NCBI GenBank assembly: GCA_028751875.1
Contig: CM054158.1
Coordinates: forward strand, 6,404,361-6,468,360
DNA: 64,000 nucleotides
Direction of reading: 5' to 3'
Origin: Rapana venosa
Lineage: Eukaryota; Mollusca; Gastropoda; Neogastropoda; Muricidae
The notes below the pieces were generated by a model. It was not told the origin of the DNA and did not search any database. It saw only the letters and a program-made list of their open reading frames with translations. Below, one piece after another: positions 1-10,696 of this stretch. Position 1 is the stretch's first letter. The number at the start of each line of letters is the position of its first letter. The position numbers and the translations under genes were made by a program.

Positions 1-560
1 AGCAGAAAGGCAGGCAGGCTGTCACTGTAGCAGCAGAAAGGCAGGCAGTCTAGTAGCAGCAGAAAGGCAGGCAGTCTAGTAGCAGCAGAATGGCAGGCAG
101 GCTGTCACTGTATCAGCGGAAAGGCAGGCAGGCTGTCACTGTATCGGCAGAAAGGCAGGCAGGCTGTCACTGTATCAGCGGAAAGGCAGGCAGGCTGTCA
201 CTGTATCAGCAGAAAGCAGACAGTCTAGTAGCAGCAGAAAGGCAGGCAGGCTGTCACTGTATCAGCAGAAAGGCAGGCAGGCTGTCACTGTATCAGCAGA
301 AAGCAGACAGTCTAGTAGCAGCAGAAAGGCAGGCAGGCTGTCACTGTATCAGCAGAAAGGCAGGCAGGCTGTCAATGTATCAACAGAAAGGCAGGCAGGC
401 TGTCACTCAGGCAAGCAGTTTATTAGGCAGACAGGCAGGAAGGCTATCATGCAGGCTATCATGCAGGCAGGCAGGTAGGTGTCAGGCAGGTATGCAGGCA
501 GGCAGGCAGGTAGGGAGACTATCAGGCATGCAGGCAGCAAGTAAAGACAGTGTATTATGT
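1..560. repeat. GCAGG-based minisatellite
   Basis: Tandem array of a 31-bp unit (core GGCAGGCAGGCTGTCACTGT followed by ATCAGCAGAAA), mixed with a 25-bp variant ending in TCTAGTAGCAGCAGAAA. Units are regular to about 413, then decay into GCAGGCAGG-like sequence to about 540. The array is cut by the window edge, so its true length is unknown. The 160-codon open frame across it is a product of the repeat and is not called as a gene. Confidence 0.9.
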
Positions 561-771
561 CAGGGGGAGTAAACTGTACTGTGTGTGTAAGCAAGCAGAC
601 CTATCAGACACACAGCTGAACTGTGGGGATACTACCCTGGCCTTTTTTTTGTTGTTGTCACAGTTGAGTGCAGGTTGATGTTTTATGCTTGGCTGTGCTC
701 TCCCAGCGGCAAAAAAAGATAGCTTATAAAAGAGCACTGAAGTGAGGATATCTAGACTTGTTTGACGGTGG
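561..771. other. Unique sequence, no gene seen
   Basis: Mixed-composition sequence between the minisatellite and the GT block. No open frame, SINE or motif that I can support. Confidence 0.5.
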
Positions 772-1010
772 GGATGGTGTGTGTGTGTGTATGCATGCGT
801 GCGTGTGTGTGTGTTTGGGGATGGTTGTGCGTGCATGTGTGATGTGTGTGTTGGGGATTGTGTATGTGTGTGTGTATGGTTGGGGATTGGTGTATGTGTG
901 TGTGGTTGGGGGTGGTTGTGTGTGTGTGTGAGTGAGTGAGAGAGAGAACCTCTTGGGTTTGTCTATGTGTTTGTGTGTGGGTTTGTATGTGCATGCTGGC
1001 AGCAAGCATG
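772..1010. repeat. Imperfect (GT)n microsatellite cluster
   Basis: Long run of GT/TGTA/TGGGG-interrupted GT repeats, ending in a short GA run near 938-947. The minus-strand frames rich in H and T are translations of CA repeats. Confidence 0.9.
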
Positions 1011-1288
1011 TGTGTACATATATATATAGGCACATGCACATGCGTGTGCATTCTTGCTCGTGTACTGTATGATATATTAATATTGATATGGATATCTTTG
1101 AGTGACAAGTTTCACTCAGCAGCTTTGCAATACACAAACGAAGATAAGAATTTCATAAAGAAGAAGCAAATTGTTTCACAGATTGGAATAACAAGCACAA
1201 ACTCGTTACTAGACAAGAAATCTTCTGCAAGTACATATTATATGATATAGCACATTGTAGAGTCAGATCAGCAGAAATACACAGAGAT

Positions 1289-1290
<2 letters not shown>
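1011..1290. other. AT-rich unique stretch
   Basis: Contains a short TATATATA at 1019-1027 and otherwise non-repetitive AT-rich sequence. No gene seen. Confidence 0.4.

Positions 1291-1356
<66 letters not shown>
1291..1356. repeat. (GA)n microsatellite
   Basis: Nearly perfect GA dinucleotide run of about 65 bp. Confidence 0.97.
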
Positions 1357-1360
<4 letters not shown>

Positions 1361-1548
1361 CAGGGATTTTGCCAGGTATTAACGGTTGACTGACGGTAGT
1401 CCAGAGCTGACCAGGGCTGACTCATGGTATTGGGAGCTGTCACACACTATGTGCTTTTGGGGTGTTATTCCACTTGGCTGTTTACAGCACTACCCTATCT
1501 GCTTTGACCTATGAGGGTCTTACATTGCAATTCGGTTTTGTGCAAAAA

Positions 1549-1561
1549 GTGTGTGTGTGTG

Positions 1562-1615
<54 letters not shown>
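1549..1615. repeat. (GT)n(GA)n compound microsatellite
   Basis: Short GT run passing directly into about 52 bp of perfect GA. Confidence 0.97.
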
Positions 1616-1617
<2 letters not shown>

Positions 1618-1667
1618 CTTTGGGTTAAAAAAAAAAAGTTTTATCTATTCAATTGAAAATCTAATGT

Positions 1668-2015
1668 TGAGGATATGATAGTGAATAAGCACCCTTATGT
1701 TGTTTTTTACATCCAGTCCCCGTGTGGATGCGTTTTGGTTAATTTTGCCATCTGTTCTAGCTGGCACACAATGGCATACTCTTCCGAAAGGTGGAAAAGG
1801 TTTTAACATATGGGCATAACAGGTTCTGTGTGAGTTTGCGCATGGGGCCTCAGTTTAAAGTCTCATGGGAAGAACTTTCAGGGGAGTGGGGTTGGACCTG
1901 ATGTCAACTCCAGGGGGAAAATCCCCTTGAACGGGTGTCTCGGTGATGGCTCATGGTGGTTTGAACCTGGGGCCGTCAGATCATGAGTGCAACACTAACC
2001 ACCAGGGTATCCCAT
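1668..2015 (-). mobile_element. tRNA-derived SINE, family S1, near full length
   Basis: Read on the minus strand, this copy begins at about 2015 with a tRNA-like head (a diverged A-box region, GGTTCAAACC-type B box near 1960). It continues through the family's body (CCCCTGGAGTTGACATCAG, AGTCTCATG, the AACCTTTTCC and GTGTGCCAG segments). It ends near 1670 with the family tail (GGGGACTGGATGTAAAAAA, then TTATTC and a degraded CTC-ATA end). Known for the class: such elements are transcribed by Pol III from the head and copied by a partner LINE. Diverged from the copy at 58590-58926. Confidence 0.85.
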
Positions 2016-2025
2016 CCCCACCCTT

Positions 2026-2138
2026 GTGTGTGTGTGTGTTTGCATGTGTGTATGTGTGTTTGCATGTGTGTATGTGAGCGAGAGAGCAAGTGAGTGTGTG
2101 TGTTTGTGTGTGTTTGTGTGTGTGTGAGAGAGAGAGAC
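2026..2138. repeat. (GT)n/(GA)n microsatellite
   Basis: GT repeats with TGCATG interruptions, then GA. It starts almost directly at the head end of the SINE at 1668-2015. Confidence 0.9.
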
Positions 2139-2342
2139 AGAAGACAGATAGTGAGATACACAGACAGACAGACACAGAGAGACAGAGAGGGTTAGGCCTA
2201 GTCCCAACTCGTACAAGTACCAAAATCACCCCCACAACAACGATCCCCGGGATACAACAGTCCCCTTCAAACTAGCCCCGCTTTGTTTACACTCTAGTTT
2301 TCCGCAATCCCGTTTCTGTCAAGGCTCCCGCCCCCTACCCTC

Positions 2343-2379
2343 CACATACACACGCGCGCGTGCGCACACACACACGCGC

Positions 2380-2414
<35 letters not shown>

Positions 2415-2428
2415 GCGCGCGCGCGGTC
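2343..2428. repeat. Alternating CA/CG purine-pyrimidine tract
   Basis: About 85 bp of almost unbroken alternating pyrimidine-purine sequence mixing CA, CG and TG steps. It has strong Z-DNA-forming potential, inferred from composition. Confidence 0.85.
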
Positions 2429-3230
2429 TGGTAGGCCCCTCCCCCTTTCGTTGTGTTATCACGTGCAGCCTCCCTTTGTCTTGGTTCCCCTGCCTGCTCT
2501 CATGCATGTCTGGTACCGACTGACTGAATGGTTGGTCCGTTAGCTTAGCCAGCCAGCCAGCTAGTCATGAATACAGTCAGTCAGTCAGTTTTCTCACTAG
2601 CCTGCACCGGCAGAACTTGAAAGCTGCCTCTAGGCTACTGCCTGCCAGTGCCACACAGAGGAGAAAATGAGAGATTAGTGTAGAGTATAGGTATATTATG
2701 TATACGTGTATCATTGTATCGTACATAGAATTAGTGTTATACAAGGAATGACAGCCATGGTGTTCTGAAGGGATATACATAAGTTAACTTAAAATGAATT
2801 TGAAAAACACACACACACATACACGCACGCACGCACTCTCTCACTCACACAGCATATGACAGGCTTTTGTATTCATTTTGAACGTTTTCTTTCTCCACAA
2901 AAAAGCCAACATAATTATTGTTTTTAATCCAAGGATAGAAGAGACACGTGAACAATCTCGAATGCCCTGACGACCCACTGATCAATTCCGTGACAAATCT
3001 GTAATATATAATATTCAAAACACCAATTTCTGTAAGATAGTGTACCCCATATTATTCCCAGAATGAAAGGCAGAAAAGGAAGAACGAGGTCAAGTGGTTC
3101 AGAGTCGAAAATTACCCACTCCCCTTTGTTTTCGTCACCCACCCTATTGACGTGACTAGCCAGCCCCCCCAGTTGTTGTGCGGTAATGACAGAGAGACTG
3201 AACAGCTTTAGAAAGGTGAAGAGAGTTGGT
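2429..3230. other. Non-coding stretch, small CA block
   Basis: Mostly unique sequence. Contains CAGT-type short repeats at 2571-2590 and a (CA)n with ACGC interruptions at 2806-2850. No coding frame that looks like a protein. Confidence 0.5.
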
Positions 3231-3700
3231 GCTCGTTTTTAGCACCTGCGGGGGCCAAACGGAAAAGCCAGCAAAAGCGCTCAGTAGCCAACATGGCTCA
3301 TAAATATCTGGCTTGGGCTGGAAGAAGGGGGAGGGGAGATGGAGGGAGTGGGGGGAGAGAGAGAGAAGGGAGTAGGGGAGAGAGAGAGAGTAGGGGGTGG
3401 GGGTTTAGCCCACGGCAGCAGCGAAGTAGAGTAGAGTGGGGCGGCTAGGCGGCACCCTTTAGTCATAACAAAGCGTGTACCTATCACGGTATCAGGTTCT
3501 AGGCGGCTTTACAAACTCCGCTTGCTCCCTACCCTACCCTACCCTACTACCCTACCCTGCTGCCTGCCCTGTTGTCAACTCCCTCCCCGACCTCCTTGTG
3601 TGTCGGTGGTGCCAGGGCAAAGCACCTTTCAGGTTTCGTTCTCTGTGTCATGGCCCCTAGCCCTGGCTTATGGTTTTCGTATACATCCCTGCGAAGAGTT
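3231..3700. other. GC-rich patch with purine tract and CCCTA run
   Basis: GC-richer than its surroundings. Contains AACATGGCTCATAAATA at 3289-3305, a G/A-rich purine tract at 3325-3405, and five to seven CCCTA pentamers at 3529-3557. Could be regulatory DNA, but no exon can be supported. Confidence 0.35.
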
Positions 3701-3986
3701 GTTTGTTGTGTGCTGTTTTTGAGCTGTTGAGCCTAAGTTATCAGTGGATTTCGAGAAGACGGAAAGAAAGTGTTTGATAACGAAATGTGAATGTACCTCA
3801 TCATGCTGTAAAAGCTTGATTTAAAACTCAAGCTTTGTAGTAGTGGGAAGTTGCATAAAACCCTTTTCATTTGAATTGAATTGCCTCAAAATTGCTTGTT
3901 TCCAAAGAGCTCTGTGGCTAAGAGTGTACTGAAAGATGGGGTGGGGGAGTCCTCACCAGGATGCAACATTGAACAGTTATCTGCCA

Positions 3987-4102
3987 TGTGTCTGGTGTTG
4001 ATGAATCTAAGATGGAATGGTTTTCTAGCCCATACCCAACATTTTGTGTCTGGTGTTGATGAATCTAAGATGGAATGGTTTTCTAGCCCATACCCAACAC
4101 TT
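3987..4102. repeat. 58-bp tandem duplication
   Basis: Two nearly identical 58-bp copies (3987-4044 and 4045-4102), both beginning TGTGTCTGGTGTTGATGAAT. The first copy ends ACATTT and the second ACACTT. High identity points to a recent event. Confidence 0.93.
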
Positions 4103-4214
4103 TGTGGGAAAAGTCCATGTATGGTATGCGATATGCCTCTGAATGGTTATCCTTATTGATTCAGGTAGATTTAGTTATGCAAACATTAGAAGACTGCAAA
4201 CTGATCATGAAGTG

Positions 4215-4265
<51 letters not shown>
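4215..4265. repeat. (TA)n microsatellite
   Basis: About 50 bp of perfect TA repeat. Self-complementary, so prone to cruciform extrusion. Confidence 0.97.
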
Positions 4266-4268
<3 letters not shown>

Positions 4269-4326
4269 GTGTAGCCATTTTGGCTTAAGAGGCTGTTTGA
4301 AATGTCAGGATAACACTTCTGTTGAA

Positions 4327-4342
4327 CCCCCCCCCCCCCCCC
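4327..4342. repeat. Poly(C) run, 16 nt
   Basis: Uninterrupted C run. Confidence 0.95.
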
Positions 4343-4562
4343 AACTTTATGGATTTGTTTTTATTTGTATGTTTTTGTTGTTTTGTATTATGAAAACATT
4401 GTCTGGAATGTGTATTATTCTGATGATGGTTAGAGGGAGCGTGAGGATGTAAACTTTTTGAAAATTCTAATCTGTTTTATTTCTGTTGGTGTTTTGGGGT
4501 TCAAAGCATTGCATTTTGTGACTGACCTGACAGCCATCTGAAGGCACTGGCTCTAGTCACCA

Positions 4563-4826
4563 TTGAAGTGGCTCTCTGGTGGGTTCGGTGTTGGTTCTCA
4601 TTCTGGTCCCATACAAGTTCTTCAGATTCGAGAGCACAAAGCATCTCAAACATCAATGCACATGTTGAAGTATCATCCATCTCTACAAGGATCATCCAGT
4701 GATGGTCTTCAGCATGGATGGCATAAGCATACCCAGCATGCAGTCTGTGACTTTGAGAATCAGGCGTCAGTCAGAACCCATGTGCTGAAGACACACAGCA
4801 TGAACAGGTTAGTGCAGCGCTCTTAA
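4563..4826 (+). pseudogene. Possible decayed C2H2 zinc-finger-like fragment
   Basis: An 87-codon open frame with balanced composition and no repeat content. It contains two stretches that look like the second half of C2H2 fingers: KASQTSMHMLKYH (His-x4-His) and CDFENQASVRTHVLKTH (also His-x4-His). The first Cys pair of each finger is missing or reduced to one Cys, so neither could bind zinc as written. A donor-like CAG/GTTAGT lies at about 4806-4814, near the end of the second unit. It could be a decayed exon or retrocopy, or chance. There is no homology evidence available. Confidence 0.2.
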
Positions 4827-5364
4827 GACTTTTCATAAAGTTGATAGAAGTCAGGTTACGAAGTTTCATGCAGTAGTATACATGTGCTCCATCAGTGGAT
4901 ATGATGTAGTGAAGGCTTCTCACATGATTCAGATTGTAAACAAGTGGTGCACATTCGGTTAGTGTAGATAAAAATTGAGGTTAAATCATGGTAAAATGGG
5001 TGGGTTGAAAGTATAGCGTTATAAGCTGTGGATCATTTGCCATGTTATTTTTCAAGACCAACCTATTCTGTAGATTACAAACATTGAAATACGGCAGTTT
5101 AGCTCCCCTTGTTGTTTACATCAATGAAAAATTTCTGCTCCTTAGTTTACCTCCCTGAGGAGTCATTGGGGGCACTGCTGAATTGTGTCTGGGAATTTTA
5201 GCCTGGCCGTGGCCATCCCTTTCCAAGTACAGGGTGCATGCTGAGTATGCTTGTGCTTCCGCAACCTGCCGAAAGCTGACATGATTTACAGGATCTTTAT
5301 CTGCATATTTGGTCTTCTGCAAGTGTTCATATAAAATATACATTCAGGTCATTAAGGCACTGGC

Positions 5365-5515
5365 AGGTCTGCACTCTAAATTGACCCAGGGGATGATATG
5401 AATCCCCACCCTTCATTCACTGGACGCTGCTGCCTAGATTCGAACCCTACACTTTCATGGACTTTCGGGATTGGAGTCAAACAGTCTTAACCACTCTTTA
5501 CTGAATAGGCCAAAC
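5365..5515 (-). mobile_element. tRNA-derived SINE, second family (S2)
   Basis: On the minus strand the element starts near 5515. It has an A-box-like AGTAAAGAGTGGTTAAGAC, then a clear B box GGGTTCGAATCTAG near 5430-5443. The body that follows (GGTGGGGATTCATATCATCC, CTGGGTCAATTTAGAGTGCA) is unlike the S1 family. About 150 bp; no clear tail, so probably 3'-truncated. Confidence 0.65.
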
Positions 5516-5519
5516 AGAA

Positions 5520-6330
5520 AATCCAGGCAGGTATGTTTAAACTCCCCCCAACAGCAAGCGCGGCGTCGAAGGTCGCAAATCTTCACGTAACAAAACGCTT
5601 GCTTGTCAATATTGAGAGAGGGGCCCCAGAACAGAGCGAAACTGTGTGTGTCTCTGTGGCGCTTTTTCTAAAGCCAGGCTTCACGCTTTGAGAAACACCT
5701 ACAATTGCTCACCCCCACCTCTAGGCCTTATACTCTTCCACCGAGCAAGGGGGCTGAAGGGAGCAAGCAGTAGTAGTAGTAGTGATAGTAGTGGAAGGGG
5801 GAGCCTCTCTCTCTCTCTCCCTCCCCCCTCCCCGAGTTGTATTTCATACACACCGAACCCTCTATGAACCCGCCGTGCACTGAAGGGAGTCGTGTAGCGT
5901 GTTTGTCTTGCCTCGGGATTTTCATAATGGGTTCAGGCTATTCAGAGGGCGAGAAATCTGACAATACAACGGGGTGGCACTGAATTAAAAGAAAAAGAAA
6001 AAAAGCTGTGCCGCGCTACTGGGGGATTTTAGCGAGAGGGCACGGCCGTGTAGTGTACAACAAGACGATAGTGAGAAAGGAAGTTGTGGAGCGCAGCCCA
6101 CGGTGTAAAGACAGGGGGGGGGGAGGAGGAAGGAAGGAAGGAAGGAGGAGAGGATCAAGGAGCGGGAGGGCGAGCGAGCAGGGAAGGAAGGAGGAGGGGG
6201 GAACTTGGGTATCGTTGTGTCGGAGTGCCAACCTCTCGCTGATTGCCTTGTCAGTGCGCCCTCTCTCTCCCCCTTTCTGTGTACAAGAATCACTCTCCTT
6301 CTGCCCCGCGCCGCCATGTTGATTTTTGTC
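5520..6330 (+). promoter_or_regulatory. Candidate CpG-rich promoter region
   Basis: CpG density is visibly higher here than in the flanking DNA (for example around 5566-5600, 6010-6070 and 6300-6400), and SINEs are absent. A GCCGCCATGTTG element at 6310-6321 matches the reverse complement of the YY1 consensus, a site common near animal start sites. A purine tract (GGAAGGAAGGAGGAG type) runs 6112-6205. Plus-strand direction is inferred from the donor site at 7081. No TATA box was found, and the start site cannot be placed by eye. Confidence 0.35.
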
Positions 6331-7081
6331 TGCAATCATTCAAGACTCGGGGAGCCCTTGTTGAGGCGCCCGGAGACTGGAAATGGCAGCACGAGGCGCT
6401 GTGTGTGTATGTAAACTGTGCTCGGGGGAGTGAAACACACACAAGGCAACCACAGCGATTTGTCTCCCTTGGACCGGATTACCTGCCCGTGTGGCTGACA
6501 CAGCTGAGAGTGTGTGGTGTGGTGTGTGCGTGTTCTCGGGAGTGAGAGAGAGAGAGAGAGAAGGAGGGAGGGGGAAACTCAACTGAAAGAAAGAAAAGAA
6601 GAAAGAGAAAGTGTGTGGCATCCTGCTTCCAGAGCTGATCTGCCATCAGGACTCCTAACCGCTGCCAGTTTACATCATCCAGTGTTTTGAGAGAGAGAGA
6701 AGGAGGAGGGGTGGTGGTGGTGGCTGGATAATAACCTGAAATGCTGAGAGAAGAGTGAAAAGCCGCCTGTCTTTTGGCGACGAGGCAGAAAGATCTTGGA
6801 ATGTGGAGCTGCGCTCTATCCAGTGATAGTGATCAAGCGAGATCGTTCAAGTGTTGTTGTGGGCCGCAGAGGAGGGGGTGGGGTGGGCAGTAGCTACAAC
6901 ACACAGGCCTACCGTAAAGTTGACTACTTACCATCCCCCAGAGGGGTGGGGGGAGGTGGAGAAGAGGCAGCGGATTAATGACTGACAGTCCAGGATTAAT
7001 TTTGGCCACTGTGGTGGAGCTTCCAAGGAGGAGTAAGAGGAGGAGGAGGAGGGCCAGAATGCTGAGCAGGAAGAGGGGGAG
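6330..7081 (+). other. Candidate 5' UTR / first exon ending in a splice donor
   Basis: GC-rich sequence with several short upstream ORFs, the longest a 60-codon glycine-rich frame at 6796-6978. It ends at a strong donor, AG/GTGAGC at 7080-7087, after which composition switches to (GT)n and poly(G), as expected on entering an intron. Long 5' UTRs with upstream ORFs are typical of animal regulatory genes. The exon's 5' limit is arbitrary. The whole call is inference: there is no transcript evidence and no downstream exon in the window was recognised. Confidence 0.3.
6978..7081 (+). CDS. Candidate first coding exon, 34 codons, gene unidentified
   Basis: An ATG at 6978 opens a frame of 34 codons plus two bases that runs without a stop exactly to the AG/GTGAGC donor at 7081/7082. 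In the unspliced sequence the next codon is TGA. The peptide starts MTDSPGLILATVVELP and then becomes strongly basic (RRSKRRRRRARM, LSRKRG), which resembles a nuclear localisation segment. A second in-frame ATG at 7059 has A at -3 and would give a 7-residue start, MLSRKRG; short first coding exons of that basic type are known in several zinc-finger regulator families. The first ATG has a poor context (T at -3). An in-frame stop lies upstream at 6921. Part of the basic run is encoded by AGG repeats, so chance is a real alternative. Confidence 0.25.
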
Positions 7082-7088
7082 GTGAGCT

Positions 7089-7137
7089 TGGTGTGTGTGT
7101 GTGTGTGTGTGTTAGGAGGGGGGGGGGGGGGGGGGGG
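7089..7137. repeat. (GT)n followed by poly(G)
   Basis: Perfect GT repeat at 7089-7112, then a G run of about 20 nt to 7137. It begins right after the proposed donor site. Confidence 0.95.
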
Positions 7138-7704
7138 AGACTTGCAGTGTGTGTGTGGAGCAGTTGGCAGTTATGATTCATTTGTATGGATTGGCTAAAA
7201 CAGTGAATCAGCCAGCAGGCAGAAGAGGCTTTGGGGCTTTTTGTGTGTGGCACATTGTCAGATCAGTGGAGCCCTGTGGATGTCAGGTTAAAAAACAAAG
7301 TCATTACTGAAGTGAAGGCTTGATCATGGTTTTGATATTCTGTGTGTGTGTGTATTACGAAAGCACACAGTTTTGGATTGACATGCACCCTCATAAATTG
7401 TACACACCTGTATACATCTGTATACAGATGTGCATGTGCTGGAGTGTATACATATATTGCTCACACACAACAGACAATATGTTATTACACAGGGCACAAG
7501 CATATTTTGTTTTGTTTTTGTGTAAAGTAAGTGTGTGTGTGTATGTGTGTGTCACTGTGTAAATTATGTGTCTGCACACGCATGTGTGCAGACATGTGTC
7601 AGATGTGTATGTGTGAGGAAGTGTGTGTGTTTGTGTGTTTTATGTAGCTTTACTGTATAAGTATGTACACATTATTTATGTCTATTGTGTACATGTATCA
7701 TTCA
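7138..7704. other. GT-rich non-coding stretch
   Basis: Broken GT/TGTA repeats, densest at 7341-7354, 7530-7560 and 7600-7640. No coding frame outside repeat translation. Confidence 0.55.
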
Positions 7705-7758
<54 letters not shown>

Positions 7759-7772
7759 ACACACACACACAC
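7705..7772. repeat. (CA)n microsatellite
   Basis: About 68 bp of nearly perfect CA, with one TA interruption. Confidence 0.97.
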
Positions 7773-8044
7773 TCAACACTAACCCTCACACTCATGCTTT
7801 CATTGTTAATTAGCTCTGCACAAAAATGTCATTTAAAGTGTGCTATGTTTACATGAATTATAGTCCCCTTCAGTGTGTGTTTAATATGGATTACATGCTT
7901 GTTAGTGAACAACTCAAGTCAGTTGCTTGTTCTCTCCATCCCCTGAATCTCTTCCCTCCCCCTCCCCCCACCTCCCCATTGAAATTCTGGCTTCACACAT
8001 AAATATTACTTGAAAGTGCATCATTATACTCCTATGAAAGAAAG

Positions 8045-8180
8045 TGGGTGGGATAGCTTAGTGGTTAGAACTTAGGAGTGTTGAGCTTGTAATCTGATGG
8101 CCCAGGTTCAAGCCATCATCAAGGTGCTTGTTCAGAGTTGATTTCTCCCTGGAGTATCAGTCAGACTCTCACTCACAGAA
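8045..8180 (+). mobile_element. S1-like SINE head, 3'-truncated
   Basis: A box GATAGCTTAGTGGTTAGAA at about 8052 and B box AGGTTCAAGCC at about 8104, followed by a diverged S1 body (TTGATTTCTCCCTGGAGTAT). It breaks off near 8180, before the family's middle and tail. Confidence 0.75.
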
Positions 8181-8346
8181 CACAGTTTATGAATTAAAAA
8201 GATAAACTATGATTTCTCAATGAAAAGAAACAAGGATTTGTATGTTATATAGTCAGAAAGTAAATCAAGATGGTTGAAGTTTACAAGGTTTTTTTTGTTG
8301 GCGAATAATGCATGGTATGCATGATGTCATAATGTTGCATAACACA

Positions 8347-8490
8347 CGTGTGTGTGTGTGTACTGTATGTTGTGGTGTGTGTGTGTGTGTGTGTGTGTGG
8401 TGTGCGTGCGTGTGTGTGTGTGTGTGTTGTGCGCGCGTGTGTGTGCGCACACGTGTGTGTGTGTGTGCGCACGTGTGTGTGAGTGGGTGA
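8347..8490. repeat. (GT)n/(GC)n alternating tract
   Basis: Long alternating purine-pyrimidine block with GT runs, GCGCGC and CGCACACGTG elements. Z-DNA potential by composition. Confidence 0.9.
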
Positions 8491-8737
8491 GTTTATGTAC
8501 ACAGCAGTGAATTTGAGTACATACATACCTGTATGTATGCATGTAATGTGACTGTTGTGTATGGAGAGTTGACAAAAAAGGGAGAGAGAACATTCTTTAA
8601 GTTGCTTGTGCATAGTTAAAAGACATTGTAAACAAACTAAAGATTGTGGAAAGGACGCCAAAGAGTGAGGTGAGAGAAAAGGTCTTGGCAGACTGAAAAG
8701 TATTTTTAAAAAAACAAAAAACACCAATGCCTGAACA

Positions 8738-8758
8738 CCCCCCCCCCCCCCCCCCCCC
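8738..8758. repeat. Poly(C) run, 21 nt
   Basis: Uninterrupted C run just before a CACCCACCCACA stretch. Confidence 0.95.
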
Positions 8759-9103
8759 AACACCCACCCACATACACACCAAATTCATATGCTGCAGAAG
8801 TGTGACAAACTGCAGCACTTTTTTGATGTATCAAAGACCATGAAAGGGCTGGAAACATACAACATATTTAAGGTATGTGAGCTCTTGAAATTATTTGAAT
8901 CAATCACACACACTACTAAAGTACTATCTATACCCCCCCACCCCCACCCCCACACACATGCATCAAAGTTATTCCATAAAACAGTACTTAGTGGAGTAGG
9001 CTATTGTATAAACAGCAAAGTGAATAATTTATAAAAAATTTGACACAGTGAACTCAATCCGGTTTATGACTTGGCTGTCTATGTTCTTTGTGGGTTCTTG
9101 TGG

Positions 9104-9236
<133 letters not shown>

Positions 9237-9508
9237 GGGACTAGCGTACAGTATATTATAATGTAAGACAGTGGAAAAGATCCTATTCCTAGTGTTGGAA
9301 AGCACAGTTTTGTTTCATTTCTTTTTGTGTTGTTTTTTTGTCTTGTTTTTCCGGGGATGGCAGTTTACTTGTTTACCATCAACGTGCACTAGTTGAAAAT
9401 GCTGAAACTGTATATTTTGCATCATTGTCTCATTACAGCAAAAGACCGTGTAAAAATTAAAGACCAGATGTTGTCAGTTTAAGTTTGCTAAAGGCTTTAG
9501 TTCTGGAA

Positions 9509-9514
9509 CCCCCC

Positions 9515-9545
<31 letters not shown>

Positions 9546-9546
9546 A
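9509..9546. repeat. Poly(C)-(CA)n compound
   Basis: C run of 22-23 nt passing directly into CA repeats. Confidence 0.95.
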
Positions 9547-10357
9547 AGAAAGAAACCCAAATAGTTTATCATTTGTAATGGTTTGTGTTGATGCATGGCT
9601 GACCGACTGCCTGCCTTTCTCTGAAAAGGTGTGCATAATTTGAAATAGGTTATTTGGGCTGTGACCAGTTTGAAATGAGGGAGGTGAGGGGGAGACCCGG
9701 AAAGAGAGAGCACTCTTCTCACTGAGAGTGATTAACAAGCCTGTAATTTCTGTTGTTCTCACTTTTCAAAACACAATTTAACACTTTGGCTTATAAGTGG
9801 AAAGCTCTCTCTCTTTTCATTACAAGCTTGCTGAACATACCCTACTTTGTTGGCAATTTTTTATATATATATATAAAAAAAGGAGAACTTTATATAAACT
9901 GACTTTAGTATTCATTATTGATTTGTAATCATTGGTCTGTTGCCATAAAAGGAGTCTCGGTTCTTGCAGTAGACTACTATCAGAGACCACATTTTAAAGT
10001 AAACAACAGGCTCACAGCTTCAACAAAATTTTGAGACCTCGTGTTTTGAACAGGTAAGTTTTTCAAAGTGGGATCTTATACTATTGACAGACTGTGCTTT
10101 TATAACTTATAAAAGTTATATGATCGCATGTCCTCATTGTTATAAATTTTATTTATTACTTAACTGGAGGTTTAAAAAATGTAAAAAGTAACTCCTGGTT
10201 TTTGCTTTTTATCACACCCACACTGATAACCCCCCACCCCCACCCCATACAAACACCACACACATTCAGCACACACACTTTTTCTGTTACACAATCTGAT
10301 TTTGCCTGTATCATTTATAAATTCATTATAAGCTATCATAAGTCACAAAAGTTGGTT

Positions 10358-10360
<3 letters not shown>
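9547..10360. other. AT-rich non-coding stretch
   Basis: Unique AT-rich sequence with a short TATATATATATA at 9862-9874 and a GGAGG-type purine patch at 9677-9710. A C/A-rich block lies at 10228-10280. Nothing gene-like. Confidence 0.5.

Positions 10361-10389
<29 letters not shown>
10361..10389. repeat. (GA)n microsatellite
   Basis: Perfect GA run of 29 bp. Confidence 0.95.
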
Positions 10390-10390
<1 letters not shown>

Positions 10391-10696
10391 ACACAAGGGG
10401 AGAATTGGCCAAGGGAGGATATAATATGGGGAGAGATTAGAAGATGTGGTAATCCGGTGTGACAAAGTCCATGTAAACTATCACTGATGGTAGGACTATC
10501 AAAAGCTGGGTTAGTGTTTGGCCAGTCTTGAGGAGAAGATGATCGCCATGATGAGTATGCTATCATACTTCAGCCCCCTGTACTGTGAGTGATGTGTATA
10601 TATACTATCAGTGTCCAGAGTGGGTGGTGTGCTATCAGGCTAACACAGGGAGGGATGGAGAGATGAAAAGTAATATTTTGTATTATACTACAGTGT

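Noticed and set aside
90..572. 160-codon frame as a protein
   Set aside because: Entirely inside the GCAGG minisatellite; residues repeat with the DNA unit.
3529..3557. CCCTA pentamer run as an interstitial telomere
   Set aside because: Animal telomere repeats here would be CCCTAA hexamers; these are CCCTA pentamers with breaks, only about 30 bp.
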